From NCBI GenBank assembly GCA_034008185.1, contig CM067084.1:65052599-65116598 (forward strand): 64,000 nt of DNA. Reading direction: 5' to 3'. A program made the translations under genes and the position numbers. The notes under the pieces were generated by a model. It searched no databases. It saw nothing but the letters and a program-made list of their open reading frames with translations, and was not told the origin of the DNA. Source of the DNA: Gorsachius magnificus. Its lineage: Eukaryota > Chordata > Aves > Pelecaniformes > Ardeidae. Positions 23,461 through 35,059 of this stretch are shown here, one piece after another (the first letter of the stretch is position 1; every line of letters begins with the position of its first letter).

Positions 23461-25212
23461 ATAGAATCATAGAATCATAGAATCATAGAATGTTTTGGGT
23501 TGGAAGGGACCCCTAGAGTCATCTAGTCCAACCCCCCTGCAGTGAGCAGGGACACCACTAACCAGATCAGGTTGCTCAGAGCCCCATCCAACCTGGCCTT
23601 GAATGTTCCCAGGGATGGGGCCTCCACTACCTCTCTGGGCAACCTGTTCCAGTGTTTTACTACCCTCATTGTAAAGAATTTCTTCCTTAGGTCCAGTTTA
23701 AACCTACCCTGATTTAGTTTAAAACCATTACCCCTTGTCCTGACACAGCTGGCCCTACTAAAAAGATTGTCCCCATCTTTCCTATAGGCCCCCTTTAGGT
23801 ACTGAAAGGCCGTAATCAGGTGTCCCCGCAGCCTTCTCTTCTCCAGGCTGAACAACCCCAACTCCCTCAGCCTAGCCTCATAAGAGTGGTGCTCCAGCCC
23901 TCAGATCATTTTAGCAGCCCTCCTCTGGACTCGCTCCAACAGTTCCATGTCCTTCTTGTGCTGAGGGCTCCAGAGCTGGATGCAGTACTCTAGGTGAGGT
24001 CTCACCAGAGCAGAGTAGAGGGGCAGAATCACCTCCCTTGACCTGCTGGCCACTCTTCTCCTGATGCAGCCCAGAATACGGTTGGGCTTCCGGGCTGCCA
24101 GCGCACATTGCCGGCTCATGTCCAGCTTTTCATCCACCAGCACCCCCAAGTCCTTCTTGGCAGGGCTGCTCTCGATCCTTTCTTCCCCCAGACTGTATTG
24201 ATACCGGGGGTTACCCCGACCCAGGTGCAGGACCTTGCACTTGGCCTTGTTGAACCTCATGAGGTTCACACAGGCCCACCTCTCCAGCCTGTCCAGGTCT
24301 CTCTGGATGATATCCCATCCTTCTGGTGTGTCAACTGCACCACTCAGTTTGGTGTCATCCACAAACTTGCTGAGGCTGCATTCGATCTCGCTGCCTAAGT
24401 CATTGATGAAAACGTTAAACAGCACTGGTCCCAGTATGGACCCCTGAGGGACACCACTCGTCACCAGTCTCCATCCGGACATCGAGCCATTGACCACTAC
24501 CCTCTGGATGCAACCATCCAGCCAGTTCCTTATCCACCGAACAGTCCACCCATCAAAACCATAGCTCTCCAATTTAGAGAGAAGGATGTTGTGGGGGACC
24601 GTGTCAAAGGCTTTGCAGAAGTCCAGATAGATGACATCCATTGGTTTTCCTTTGTCCACTGTTGTTGTCACACCATCATAGAAAGTCACTACGTTCGTCA
24701 GGCAGGACTTGCCCTTGGTGAAGCCATGCTGGCTATCTCGAATGATCTCCCTGGCCTCCATGTGCCTTAGCATAGCTTCTAGGAGGATCTGTTCCATGAT
24801 CTTCCCAGGCACAGAGGTGAGGCTGACAGGTCGGTAGTTCCTGGGTTCTTCCTTTCTACCCTTTTTGAAAATGGGCACAATTTTTCCCTTTTTCCAGTCA
24901 CCAGGGACTTCACCTGACTGCCATGACTTTTCAAATATCATGGAGAGTGGCTTGGCGACTACATCGGCCAACTCCCTCAGGACTCTGGGATGCATCTCAT
25001 CAGGTCCCATGGACTTATGTGCGTTCAGGTTCCTCAGGTGGTCACGAACCTGATCTTCTCCTACAGCAGGACGGGTTTTGTCCTCCCAGTCCCCCTCATG
25101 CCATCCATCAACTTGGGAGGGGTGAGGAGAAAGGTTGCCAGTAAAGACTGAGGCAAAAAAGGTGTTGAGTGCCTCAGCCTTCTCCTCATCTGCTGTTACC
25201 AGCTTGCCAGGT
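23461..25212 (-). mobile_element. CR1 LINE, 5'-truncated, long and relatively young copy
   Basis: On the minus strand the element runs from about 25,212 to an octamer tail of nearly four copies at 23461-23490. The short 3' UTR (23491-23522) contains the conserved sequence read on plus as TTTTGGGTTGGAAGGGACCC. ORF2 lies directly upstream and is nearly intact. The 5' breakpoint falls within ORF2, just before the conserved [12 protein letters not shown] block, so the apurinic endonuclease domain is missing. Sequence beyond 25,212 shows no CR1 similarity that I can see. Good frame preservation suggests a young insertion compared with other CR1 relics in the window. Confidence 0.95.
23523..25212 (-). 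pseudogene. CR1 ORF2 reverse transcriptase, truncated, one in-frame stop
   Basis: The frame is open from about 25,212 (and by chance to an ATG at 25,316 in flanking DNA) to a TGA at 23901-23903, then continues in the same frame through the C-terminal domain to the natural TAG at 23523-23525. Counting from the 25,316 ATG, residues 231-242 ([12 protein letters not shown]) are RT motif A, 287-297 ([11 protein letters not shown]) motif B, and 318-321 (FVDD) motif C, where CR1 normally has FADD. The premature TGA replaces the CGA of the conserved KMIRGLEH, and Ala to Val in motif C fits GCG to GTG; both look like CpG deamination. The C-terminal part retains the usual [17 protein letters not shown] and [10 protein letters not shown] blocks. 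Full-length CR1 ORF2 is roughly 900-1000 residues and also has an N-terminal endonuclease, absent here. No promoter or start survives, so no product is expected. Confidence 0.93.
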
Positions 25213-28200
25213 AGGAGAAAACCAGGACAAAACAGAGCAACAGAGAGGAGTTGGGACTGAGGGCTCCTATGACAGGAGTACTCCCTGAAAATATTGTTGC
25301 TAACTCTTGAATCCAATATGACCTAAACACAAAAAGGGAAATCCAGAACTGAGGATAATACTGGGAGGAGGGAACACTGATTTGAATATTGTGTCCTTGA
25401 GCCTCTCAGGGTCAGTCCTGGGGACCATCAGCAGACTCTGATTTCACAGCAGCTTGAACTATGTAGGTATCCTCCTGATTCCAGCTGCAGGCTCCCATCC
25501 CTTCCTTTGCACAACAGCTCACTACACCCTGATGGGAGCCAGTTCAACATGCCCAGAGCAAGTTCCCCTCCCTGCCCCATGGTCAATACTTTCCAGATTC
25601 ATCTATTAAGTCCTGCTGAATAAACCTCTCTCTTTATGCTCCAGTGGGGCTGGTGGAGACCTTTACAATGATTTAAAAATGCAATTTGTTTTTCTGATAA
25701 TTTTTCAACAGAGGTGAAAAGATAACAGCCCGTTGCATAAATCTAATACAGATTAAGAGCTGCTATCTTCGCCATGCCTCTGAAGTTGACTGCAGTGCAC
25801 TCTAATACCTTTATTGTACCTGTTAATGTACTGACAGAGCAACACAAATGTGAATGAGACAGGAGATCAGCTGGTCATGTTTCTGAGCAAAGTTGAAGGT
25901 TACAAATCACTTGGTATTTCAGCAACTGCCCTCAGTGCAGTACAACTCACCAGAAAACAGGATACTGGTAAGCTGACACTGGGTGGTGAACACTGAAAAA
26001 AGTTTTTCATACCTATTTCCTCAAGTCAGATCTATAATACCACCTTGATGATATTTGCAAACTTTTTATTTTGAGAGACATTTATGCTTTTGATTTTATT
26101 TTTTTTTTTAATTTGGAATGATTTGCACAGAAAGCAGTGGGTCCAGAAAGTTTCATGACTATGAATCTGGCAGAAGTTTCAGGCTAAAACTGTTCACATT
26201 TTTCTGTTTGGAGATATTCTACCTCTACTTAGGAAGCAAAAGTTATAACACATGAAAAAAAAAATCATTCAATTTTAGGAGATTATAAAAGATGGTCAAA
26301 TACACAATTTAGAAAAGCAATTTGTAAACAACAAAAAAAGGTAAAGAAATAGGGGAGGGGAGGGGACTAGGAATCCAGACATTAAATATCAATGAAACAG
26401 GTTGCAGGTTTCTGTGCTGAGGAAGGGTCTTCATTTTAATCTGACACTTTTGACAAGCCAACAAATTGTTTGAGGCTCATCTCCAAACAGATATTTAGTG
26501 AAGAAATAAAGTGGTCTTCTGGAGTTGAAGGTGTCCAGCACCTATAGGCCATAAGCAAATTGGGCCATATTTTTAGTGGCTGGACTAAGGAAATGAATGG
26601 TTTAAATACCATGTTAAGACTCATCAAGATCCTCAAAACATTTCTCAAGCTGGTGCTTACATTTCAAGTGCCTAAATTCCTCTGCTAATAAAGTATAAAT
26701 GGCATGCCAGTGAACTTGCAGCTTTCCATGGGCTAATATTTCTTAGGTACCTAATTCTCCTCCTACACTGTGTATGGAGTGGGAATCCCACTCCCAGCTG
26801 TTCCTGCTGGGGAAAAAGACAACTGAAGGCAAGGAATTGATAAACTAAATCCCAGTCTTGCTTTATTGTCTGCATAAGGATTTAAGGTTACTGCTTTTCT
26901 GTTCCCATGCCTGAAGATTTAGCTAAAGGATTTTTGAGTTTGCTTAATAAAAATCAGGGTATTTATTTTAATAATATGTGGGCTTATGGCTTTTATGAAT
27001 AATTCTCACCACTGCAAACTTCAGGTCAACATTGATTTGACTGTCTACATTCCCAGAAGTTATTTAATTTTCCAAATAATATAAAGGCACACTCATGGAT
27101 TTACTTTTCTACCTCTTTGAAAGCTTCATTTTTATGTTTGTTTTTGAGACCAATGATCCATTTTTAAGCAGCAAATCTCAGCTTGATAATAGTGCATAAA
27201 GGAAACTCACAGGAATTGACCTAGGGCATTAATTAGGCACAGATTATTTTAGTAAACATAAAATCCCTTTGGCTTAGGTTGGCCTAAATGAAACAGTTCA
27301 GCATACACCCACCTAAACAGGCGCATGTGGGAGATGCATTCAGGATTTCAGAGCTCTTCTTTCCATTTCCTCTGTGTCTCTCTCTTAGCTGATAGTACTT
27401 GCAAGCTATGCTAATGTTGTCATCGTCACACAGCTCCTGAATCTGCCTTTAGGGAAGAAAAAAACCACAAGTTGGAGTGAAAGATTTCTATCTGAAAGCC
27501 CATTTGAGAGGTCACCTGAGAGTAACAAACAGAACTCCACTATGTTTTCTGTCTTGGAGTATTTGTGAACTTATGAAAGAACCATGGAGATGTACAGCAG
27601 GGTATAACTGAGCCACAGGATTTCCATTAGAAAACATAGGGGGATCTAGGGAGTTAAAATTCAAGGGCTGAATAGAAGTCAGTCAAAGCTGTGAGAGAGG
27701 GGCCAGGGAAGCAAAAGGCAGCTGGAGCTGGGCTGTCTTCCAAAGGCAAAGCAGTAGTGATTGATGATTAACATGAAGACCATATAGTATCCTTGTATTT
27801 GTTTGAGGATTTTGTTATAGGATATTAATTAACTCTTTATTTTGTATGGAGTCTACCTGTTAAAAAAAGCTTAGGAAACATTAGGTTATTATTCATTACA
27901 GCTTCCCAAGTTGTTATTGGGGGATGACTCTTCAACATTCTCCCAAACACCAGATGTACTTCTAAAAGGCAAGATATCAGTAACATTGACAAAATGCCCT
28001 GCACAGAAATTAGGCTTGTCAGCATTTCAGCATTGGGCAGCAGGGATCCCTCCTGCAGTGTAACGTATTGATGCCTGGGAGCCAGCTACCTGCCCTCTTG
28101 TTAGCATAAGGACACTCACTACCACTGTCAACAGTAATGAACATGACAGGGGACTGCCTGGGGGATGCATGCCATTGACAAGGTGCCCTTCCGTCCCAAA

Positions 28201-29034
28201 AACTTTGCAACCACTGGGTGATCCAATGAGTGTGGTAGGGGCAACATCTGACTTCAGACTGCCTAGAGCTATTCTTCTTGTTCCTGTCTTGGAACATCAC
28301 AGGTGTGATGTCTCAAGACATTGCCTTGCACATGCTGTACCTTCTTACAAGTGCAGCTCTCACCCTAAAAACATTAATTGAACTATCTCTCAGTAGTGAT
28401 TAATGAGAAAGCTCCTTCACAGTAACTCAATGTGTTCAATTCATTTTGTAAGCACATCATCTCTTTAGAGCTTCATTTGACATTAACAAAAGAGTATTTG
28501 TGACAAGGATCATATTGCAAGCAAAACCACCTTTCCAATTAAGTGCAAATTTGGAGACCAGAATGGAGTGAATAGAATAGTATTCATAACATAATGCAAT
28601 TGTGCCATTGCAATGGATTTTTAAACACTCTCGTAGTGTTACAATGCTGTCAGCTCAATGGATTTATAGCATACTGGAATAAGAGGCACCAGAACAAACA
28701 CTTAAAGCATGCAGATAGGTTTCAAAAGATTCACATTTTAGAGTTTTGAGATGATTTGTCAGATTCTTTTCCATGTTACCTGTACTCTCCTATTTTAGAT
28801 TCAGCTCAAAATGGTCTTCTGTATGTTTTTGACATCCTCCTCTGCTTCAAAACAGGCATGCTAAAGCATTTGCTGAATTGCATCCAATATTTTGCAGAAG
28901 AGAAATAGTTTTGTCTTGTGGTTACTCATACCTTCCAAAGAGGATTTTTCAGCTTTGGGGGGTGGGGGGGTGTTTTTGGTTTTGCTGTTGTTTTTTTTTT
29001 TTTTTAATTCCAGCAAAATGAAAGCAAACACACA
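25213..29034. other. unique non-coding sequence between two long CR1 copies
   Basis: No gene is recognised. 25,330-25,690 is less AT-rich, with AATAAA at about 25,619, and could be an unrecognised LTR or exon-like piece, but no TG...CA ends were found. The minus-strand frame 28019-28300 was examined without a family match. Confidence 0.45.
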
Positions 29035-29110
29035 AAAATGTCCAATGTTTGCAAGCTTGGCTCTGTCACTAACTCAATGTGTGGCCTTTGGCATATCACT
29101 TTGCATGAAA
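29035..29110 (+). repeat. MIR-like SINE relic, central part
   Basis: AGCTTGGCTCTGTCACTAAC, then TCAATGTGTGGCCTTTGGCA and TATCACTTTGC match the MIR core 'ccggctctgccactaactagctgtgtgaccttgggcaagtcactt' in order and spacing. Confidence 0.6.
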
Positions 29111-31088
29111 GCTACTGGTGGCTTTTCTAGAGTCCGGAAGAAGGGCTGGCCCTGCAGGATTGTTGTTTTGGAGGAAGGCTCTCTACAAAGCACCTTTCCC
29201 AGGGAAACAAACACTTAAGCAAATCACTCTATTTTACAGGATGAGCTTTATACCCAAAACACAAGTGGATTTGAAATTTGCTTGAAGCAAATATAATACA
29301 AAACTTCAAGGTATAATTAAATGGCTTTTGTTGGGATGAATGTGCTCTCATGGTAATTCTACTATTAATGAATTTTACTAACCCCTGAAGATTTTCACAT
29401 CAGAGCTGGGTCAGCTATCTACTTGGGATCATTTCTTTTCATTTCTTTTCTTAGTTGTTTTGTCAGGTGGAAGAAACTGTACAGAAAACATTATATGCCT
29501 ATTATTTCAGGGAAATTGTTAACATTCTGAACACTTTCCAAATTTAATAGATGTCTCCACAAATTGGTGTTCATTCACAATGTCTTTTGAGGGTACTGCA
29601 TTCACAACAGCACGTAATTGAAAACAACCCTTGCTGGGGTGGAATCACATCACATGATGTAATGACATTCAGAAAATACTCATTAGGAAAGGAAATGGCA
29701 GAACAAGCATGTGATACTGTATCTTGCATTTCATGATTATATTTAGTCTTTTACCAAACATTGTATTTCAAGGTGGCAAAAAAAATGTTACAAAGCAATT
29801 TTCATCTACCTATTTCCACTATGAACCTGATAAAATGCTAACAGACCACTGACAGTTATGGTGTAAAAGGGGCATGATCAAGTGATGCAGCTGGATTGAG
29901 GATGGATAGGACATCAATGGTACAAGTAAAAACAGGACCCAGTACAAAATGGGGTGCCTGGCAGTTTGACAGTTGCCGGCTATCTTCTGGAATTTCACTC
30001 TAACAATCTAACATTTAAATTAGATTTGCATGACTTAATCTGCTAGTCTTCAGCAAGGGATAGTCAGAAACCCTAAGATTTCTGCTTTCAAATGCCAGCT
30101 GTCTTTTAGAGGGTAGGTTATAAAGGGTAACCTGGAATGAGAGTTTAATTCATAATCACACCTCCTGAGCCCTGTTGTGCTTAGGAAGCATTACAGCACC
30201 TCTGTTAACAGCGGTGACGCTCATGTAGAAAGCCTCCCACCTTCTCTGCATCTCAGGGAAGCCAGGTCCCATTCTAAGACAATTTAATTCTATTACCTCT
30301 CTTTCATGCCAGGAAGAGAGCTTCCTGTACCTCTTAATCATAACACAGAAAGTATAGTAGTGCAACCAGAAACGTTTGGTAAGGATGTTTTGGTAATTTG
30401 TACATTTCTTTATTAGGAAGGTTGTAGACAGTTCTGCCTTTGGCTCACTTAAGTAAACCGTGAAGGCAAAGGATTTTTTCTCCATTCTAGAAGCACAGCA
30501 TTACAAAAGGTTAATATGAATTAGTTTCATAAAATGAGGGCATATTTTTATATATATGTAGATTTATACTCAAATTCTTCTGTTTAATCACTGAAACTCT
30601 TTTCCCTGTTTTTAAGATAACTAGAAGTTTAGTTTCAATCTAGGAATGAACTTTCCAGCCTTCCTTGACAATTTCTGGAGATTTTGGAAAAAATACTTGT
30701 TTCCAACTTCTACCATCATGGGCAGGATTTGGGACTGCAGATTTCACCCAGTGTACAGACTAGTAGTATTTACATATCTAATCTGGCTACATTAAGGTTT
30801 CTAGCATAAAGCTTTCTTAACTGTAAGTGATCAATGTATGGAAACTGGGGAAGTACTAGGAATGTATGCAATGCAGATCATTTCCTAAACTATGAAAAAT
30901 CATCATATCTTATTACCTGTAATGACTATGATAAAAATAAGTTATGCTGCTTTTCCAAATACAAGTGAGCATGCTTGTGTGTATGAGCACCTGTGTAGGT
31001 ACACATTGCGCACCGACTGTATCTAATTGTTCTCAGAGAAATAGAGACTTCTAAAGCAGCTGTAATTTCACTAATATATGAGATAGAA
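29111..31088. other. unique non-coding sequence
   Basis: No gene or repeat is recognised. Confidence 0.5.
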
Positions 31089-32433
31089 AGGCCAAGAAGA
31101 GTCTGGAGCTGAACTTGGCAAGGGACACAAAGAATAATAAGAAGGGATTTTGCAGGTATGTCAGCCAGAAAAGGAAGGTCAAAGGAAGTGGGGCCCTGCT
31201 GATGAACATGGCTGGCAAACTGCTAGGAACAGACGAGGAGAAAGCTGAGGTACTCAATATTTTTGTCTCAGTCTTCACTGCCATCTTCTCTTCCCACACC
31301 TCTTGAGTGGATGTACCATAAGGCAGGGACTGGTGGAGCAAAGTGCCTCCCACTGTAAGACAAGACCTGGTTCGTGACCAGCTGAGGAACCTGGACATAC
31401 ATAAGTCTATGGGAGCTGATGAGATGCATCCCAGAATCCTGAGGGAATTGGCTGATGTAGTTGCCAAGTCACTCTCCATGATATTTGAAAAGTTATGGAA
31501 GTCAGGTGAAGTCCTCGGTGACTGGTAAAAGGGAAATATTGCACCCCTTTTTAAAAAGGATAGAAAGGAGGTCCCTGGGAACTACCAACCTTCTAGATCC
31601 TCCTAGAAGCTATGCTAAGGCACATGGATGACAAGGACATGATTTGAGACAGCCAGCATGGTTTCACCAAGGGCAAGTCTTGCCTGACCAACCTAGCGGC
31701 CTTCTATGATAGAGTGACTACATCAGTGGACAAGGGAAGGGCTATGGATGTCATCTATCTGGACTTCTATAAGGCCTTTGGCATGGTCCCCTACAACATC
31801 CTTCTCTCTAAATTGGACATAGACAGTGGAATTGAGTGACCCTCAGCAAGTTTGCAGACAACAGTAAGCTGAGTGGTGCAGCTGACACACCTGAGGGATG
31901 GGATGCTATCCAGAGGGACCTGGCAAAGCTTGAGAAGCGGGCTTATGTGAACCTCACAAGTTCAACAAGGCCAAGTGCAAGGTCCTGCACCTGGGTCAGA
32001 GCAACCCCTGATATTAATACAGGCAAGGGATTGAGAGCAGCCTTGCGGAGAAGCACTTGGGGGTACTGGTGGATGAAAAGCTGGACATGAGCCAGCAATG
32101 TGCACTCGCAGCCCAGAAAGCCAATCGTATCCTGGGCTGCATCAAAAGACGTGTGGCCAGCAGGTCAAGGGAGGTGATTCTGCCTCTCTGCTTGGATGAG
32201 ACCCCACCTGCAGTGCTGCATTCAGGTCTGGGGCCCTTAGTACAGGAAAGACATGGACCTACTGGAGCGGGTCCAGAGGAGGGCTACAAAAATGATCCGA
32301 GGGCTGGAGCACCTCTCCTATGAGGACAGCCTGAGAGAGTTGGGCTTGTTCAGCCTGGAGAAGAGAAGGCTGCGGGGAGACCTGATTGCGGCCTTTCAGT
32401 ACTTAAAGGGAGCCTATAGGAAAGATGAGAACA
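31089..32433 (+). mobile_element. CR1 LINE, internal fragment lacking both ends
   Basis: CR1 ORF2 sequence starts near AAGAAGAGTCTGGAGCTGAA, slightly upstream of the point where the 23.5-25.2 kb copy begins, and stops inside the C-terminal YLKGAYRKD block near 32,433. The rest of ORF2, the 3' UTR and the octamer tail are missing. CR1 copies are normally truncated at the 5' end, so loss of the 3' end implies a later deletion or rearrangement. Orientation is opposite to the long copy at 23,461-25,212. Confidence 0.93.
31115..32433 (+). pseudogene. CR1 ORF2 reverse transcriptase, multiply broken
   Basis: Recognisable ORF2 blocks appear in several frames: MAGKLLGTDEEKAEVLN (about 31,208-31,258), [20 protein letters not shown] (about 31,403-31,462), [15 protein letters not shown] motif A (about 31,748-31,783), then FADN at 31851-31862 in place of [24 protein letters not shown] (about 32,057-32,117) and the C-terminal [20 protein letters not shown] (about 32,262-32,322). 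Two internal deletions are evident. One near 31,591 removes the end of the [12 protein letters not shown] region. A larger one near 31,817 removes everything from just after the KLE that follows motif A to shortly before motif C, including motif B (SGVPQGS). There are also in-frame stops, for example a TGA near 31,304. It is clearly dead. Confidence 0.9.
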
Positions 32434-33139
32434 CCTTAAGCAGTGGCAGGTCTAAGGCTTTTTATGGGCTGGGGACCTCAACAGAAAATTTCTGGAGCAG
32501 AGTTGTGTCTGTGTGAGTGTGTTTATAACCCAATGGATGTTTAAGAAACAGTACTGTAAAAATCAAGGACAGTATATGTTATTTATTATCAAGAAAAATG
32601 TCAAGAAAATACTGACAACATAGACTTTTTTGTTGTTATATACTGGAAAACAGGATAAAATGGCCAATAACTAATGGACTGCTTTTTTCAGTGCCACGTG
32701 ACAGTCTGCAGCATTGGGAACGTCCAGGGAAACCCCCTGTATGCTATTGCATGTGCACAAGGTACTTCCCATCCAGGGCTGAGCTGTGGGTGAAGATACT
32801 GTTGGTCCACCCATTATAGCATGGTTATGAAGGACACCAGAAGTGAAAAGTATGGATTAATCCTGTAAATAATAATTATCGTTCTGTTATCTGGCATAAT
32901 AGACTTTCAATTATATAGCGCTATACTTCTCCAAGTAGACTGGATACTGGTGGCTGGACAATGAGATTTTGTTTGCCTTTGTGAAATAGCTGGGATTTTT
33001 GAAATCAATATTTTCTGAGAAAAGGCTCTGATCTTACCAATGGGTTCTTTGATCATGCAACGTATTTACTGAGATACCATGCACAGATTGTTTCAAGCAG
33101 GATATTAGGTCGATTCAGAAGTGAAGGTGCTGAGCCTAT
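32434..33139. other. unique non-coding sequence
   Basis: No gene is seen. A TTATATAGCGCTATACTTCTC stretch near 32,913 loosely resembles a SINE-type motif, but it is too short to assign. Confidence 0.45.
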
Positions 33140-33325
33140 TGCTTGAGAAGGCTGAGTTCAAGCCACTGCTATGTGACCTTAGATAAGTCACCAGTCCTTG
33201 AGTCCTGTTTTCTCATCTCATAAAATAAGTGGGTTTTTTTCTGTCTCACAGGGTAATTGGGCAGCTAAATACATAAGAAATGGTTGAGAGAGCTATAATA
33301 ATAGGGGCCACATAAGTACATAATG
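33140..33325 (+). repeat. MIR-like SINE, best preserved copy in the window
   Basis: Consecutive blocks match the MIR consensus in order: GAGTTCAAGCCACTGCTATG, TGTGACCTTAGATAAGTCAC, TGTTTTCTCATCTCATAAAA, CTGTCTCACAGGGTAATTGG, GCTAAATACATAAGAAATGG and AGAGCTATAATAATAGGGGC. The tRNA-like 5' head is lost. Confidence 0.78.
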
Positions 33326-34861
33326 CTTCAGTAGGGAAATAGAAATGTTAGCACTGAGAAGTACTATGCTAAAGTAATGATTGTTTGGAGTTAATGTACC
33401 TACTTCATGTCTTTTTCAGTGGGGAAAGCACTGTGTAATGTTATAGTGACGAAGTTCTGTTTTAAATTCCATGTGCCCAAGGCTTAAACTGTGAAATTAC
33501 TGTAGCCACATCTGTAGTGCATTTAACCTAAAAAAAAGACACTGCGTATCTGCTGTTCTAAAATAATGTTTTAAGAATTTACATGGATGTAAAAGGATTT
33601 ACGAAATGCCATTGATGTCCAACTTTTAATACCCACTTTTCATTTCAAAAACGTTCATATACTGTTACTTTTGGTTTATTTGAACTAGATTAGACAGGAC
33701 TGAAAAATGCTTAAATGTGTATACGTTAGTCTCAGCTTGTGTTTCTGTGCTTCACTATTGGCTTCACCTTTTTTTCACCTCTTCCCAACTTTTGAAATTT
33801 TAAATATTTTGCTGAAGAACAGGGCTTTGCCAATTTTTAGTCAGGTGAGGATCTGACCATTTTCTCTTATGCTCATCTCCATAAATCTCCCAAAATCTTT
33901 TTAGGCACTCCGTTGAGGGCAACACCCTGGCATGTCCCATTCTAGTTCCTGTTACACAAGGTTCTCAGGTAAGGATAAGTCATTTAAAAGCAGAAGCCAG
34001 ATAGGACATTAAAAGAACTCCACAAATCTAAATGAACGAAACAAGGTCATGCGTATTCAGAGATTTTCTTTAAGGGCAAAACAAGCCATAGGCTGTTCTT
34101 CTCTGTCCCTATTTATGTGCTATGTCCCAAATTGCATTTAAGAAGCATTTTACTCTGGTACTAAGGATAAGTTTATGGGAATGCAAATTTTGTGGACAGA
34201 AAACCTTGCAGCGCTTGAATGGTCTAATGATGTATATCCAGAGAGCAATGTGTTCAAAGGAAATTTTCCTCCAGAACTTTTTTCTTAATGAGTGGTATAA
34301 TCTGGCCACTGCATAGAAAGTGGTATTACCTAAATTTTGTTAAGTCAAAATTTCTTATTGTCACTATTTCCTTAGTTATGGAAAACACCAAAAGTGCAAT
34401 GAAGAGAGACAATTAGGAAAAGCAGGATACTGACATATTCTTTGTTCTAATACAGTTTATATTTATGATGGCAGGCTTTTAAGTAAATATATTTTAATTC
34501 TAAAGGAGATTGCCAATTTTTGAAACAAAAGTCTTTATTGACAAGGGGCATTCATAAAGAGGACTATTTTAATTACAAAGTGAGTTATGCTTTAAAAATT
34601 GGAGAAAAAACATTGAAAATGGCGAAGAGTCTTACCTTATATATAACTTATATAACTTATGAAGTAAGAATTTTATTTTTTTTTTTTTTAACTTTTTCAT
34701 ATTGGAGAAAGTAAGTAAATATGAATGTAGGGAGGGAAGTGTTCCTCACTATCATAAATTTTTTGGCTAACACATATGGGGCATAGAAAATTGTATATAT
34801 GTACATAACCAGCAGCACAAGAGATTAAGAAAATAATTTTCATATACAAAAAACTTACAAC
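33326..34861. other. unique AT-rich non-coding sequence
   Basis: No gene or repeat is recognised. Confidence 0.5.
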
Positions 34862-35031
34862 AAAGTTATAGAATTGCCTTCCAAAGGAGTGGGTCCATTA
34901 CTCTGAAATGTTGAAAGAATATGAAAAAGGAAACAAATGAACCTGAGATGGCGGTACCTTCCTCCCCTCTGATACAAGATGGATAGGATGACCTGAAATG
35001 CCTTTTGCATCCCTAAATTCAATTACTCTGA
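34862..35031 (+). mobile_element. old CR1 LINE, 3' end relic
   Basis: AGTTATAGAATTGCCTTCCA, AGGAGTGGGTCCATTACTCT and TGAAAGAATATGAAAAAGGA correspond to the ORF2 end and 3' UTR of turtle-type CR1 ('gtggaatagattgcc...gaggtggtggaatctccatc...tttaagaagagactggac'). It finishes with TAGGATGACCTGAAATGCCT, CATCCCTAAATTCAATTACT, i.e. the 'gatgacctctgaaggtcccttccaaccctaaattctatgattct' terminus in worn form. It abuts the DIRS-like relic. Confidence 0.65.
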
Positions 35032-35059
35032 CATGAACTGTCCCCCTGAGGTAGATGAC

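Noticed and set aside
24108..25144. Plus-strand frames opposite the CR1 ORF2
   Set aside because: Shadow frames on the antisense of a long genuine ORF.
25213..25700. Considered as an unrecognised LTR because of AATAAA near 25,619 and mixed composition
   Set aside because: No TG...CA termini, no TATA in the right place and no similarity to the LTR family in the window.
28019..28300. Minus-strand frame considered as a Harbinger-like or other transposase remnant
   Set aside because: No catalytic or DNA-binding motif could be matched in any of its frames.
32880..32960. TTATATAGCGC-containing stretch considered as a SINE or old amniote repeat
   Set aside because: The match is limited to about 12-20 bp with no supporting blocks on either side.
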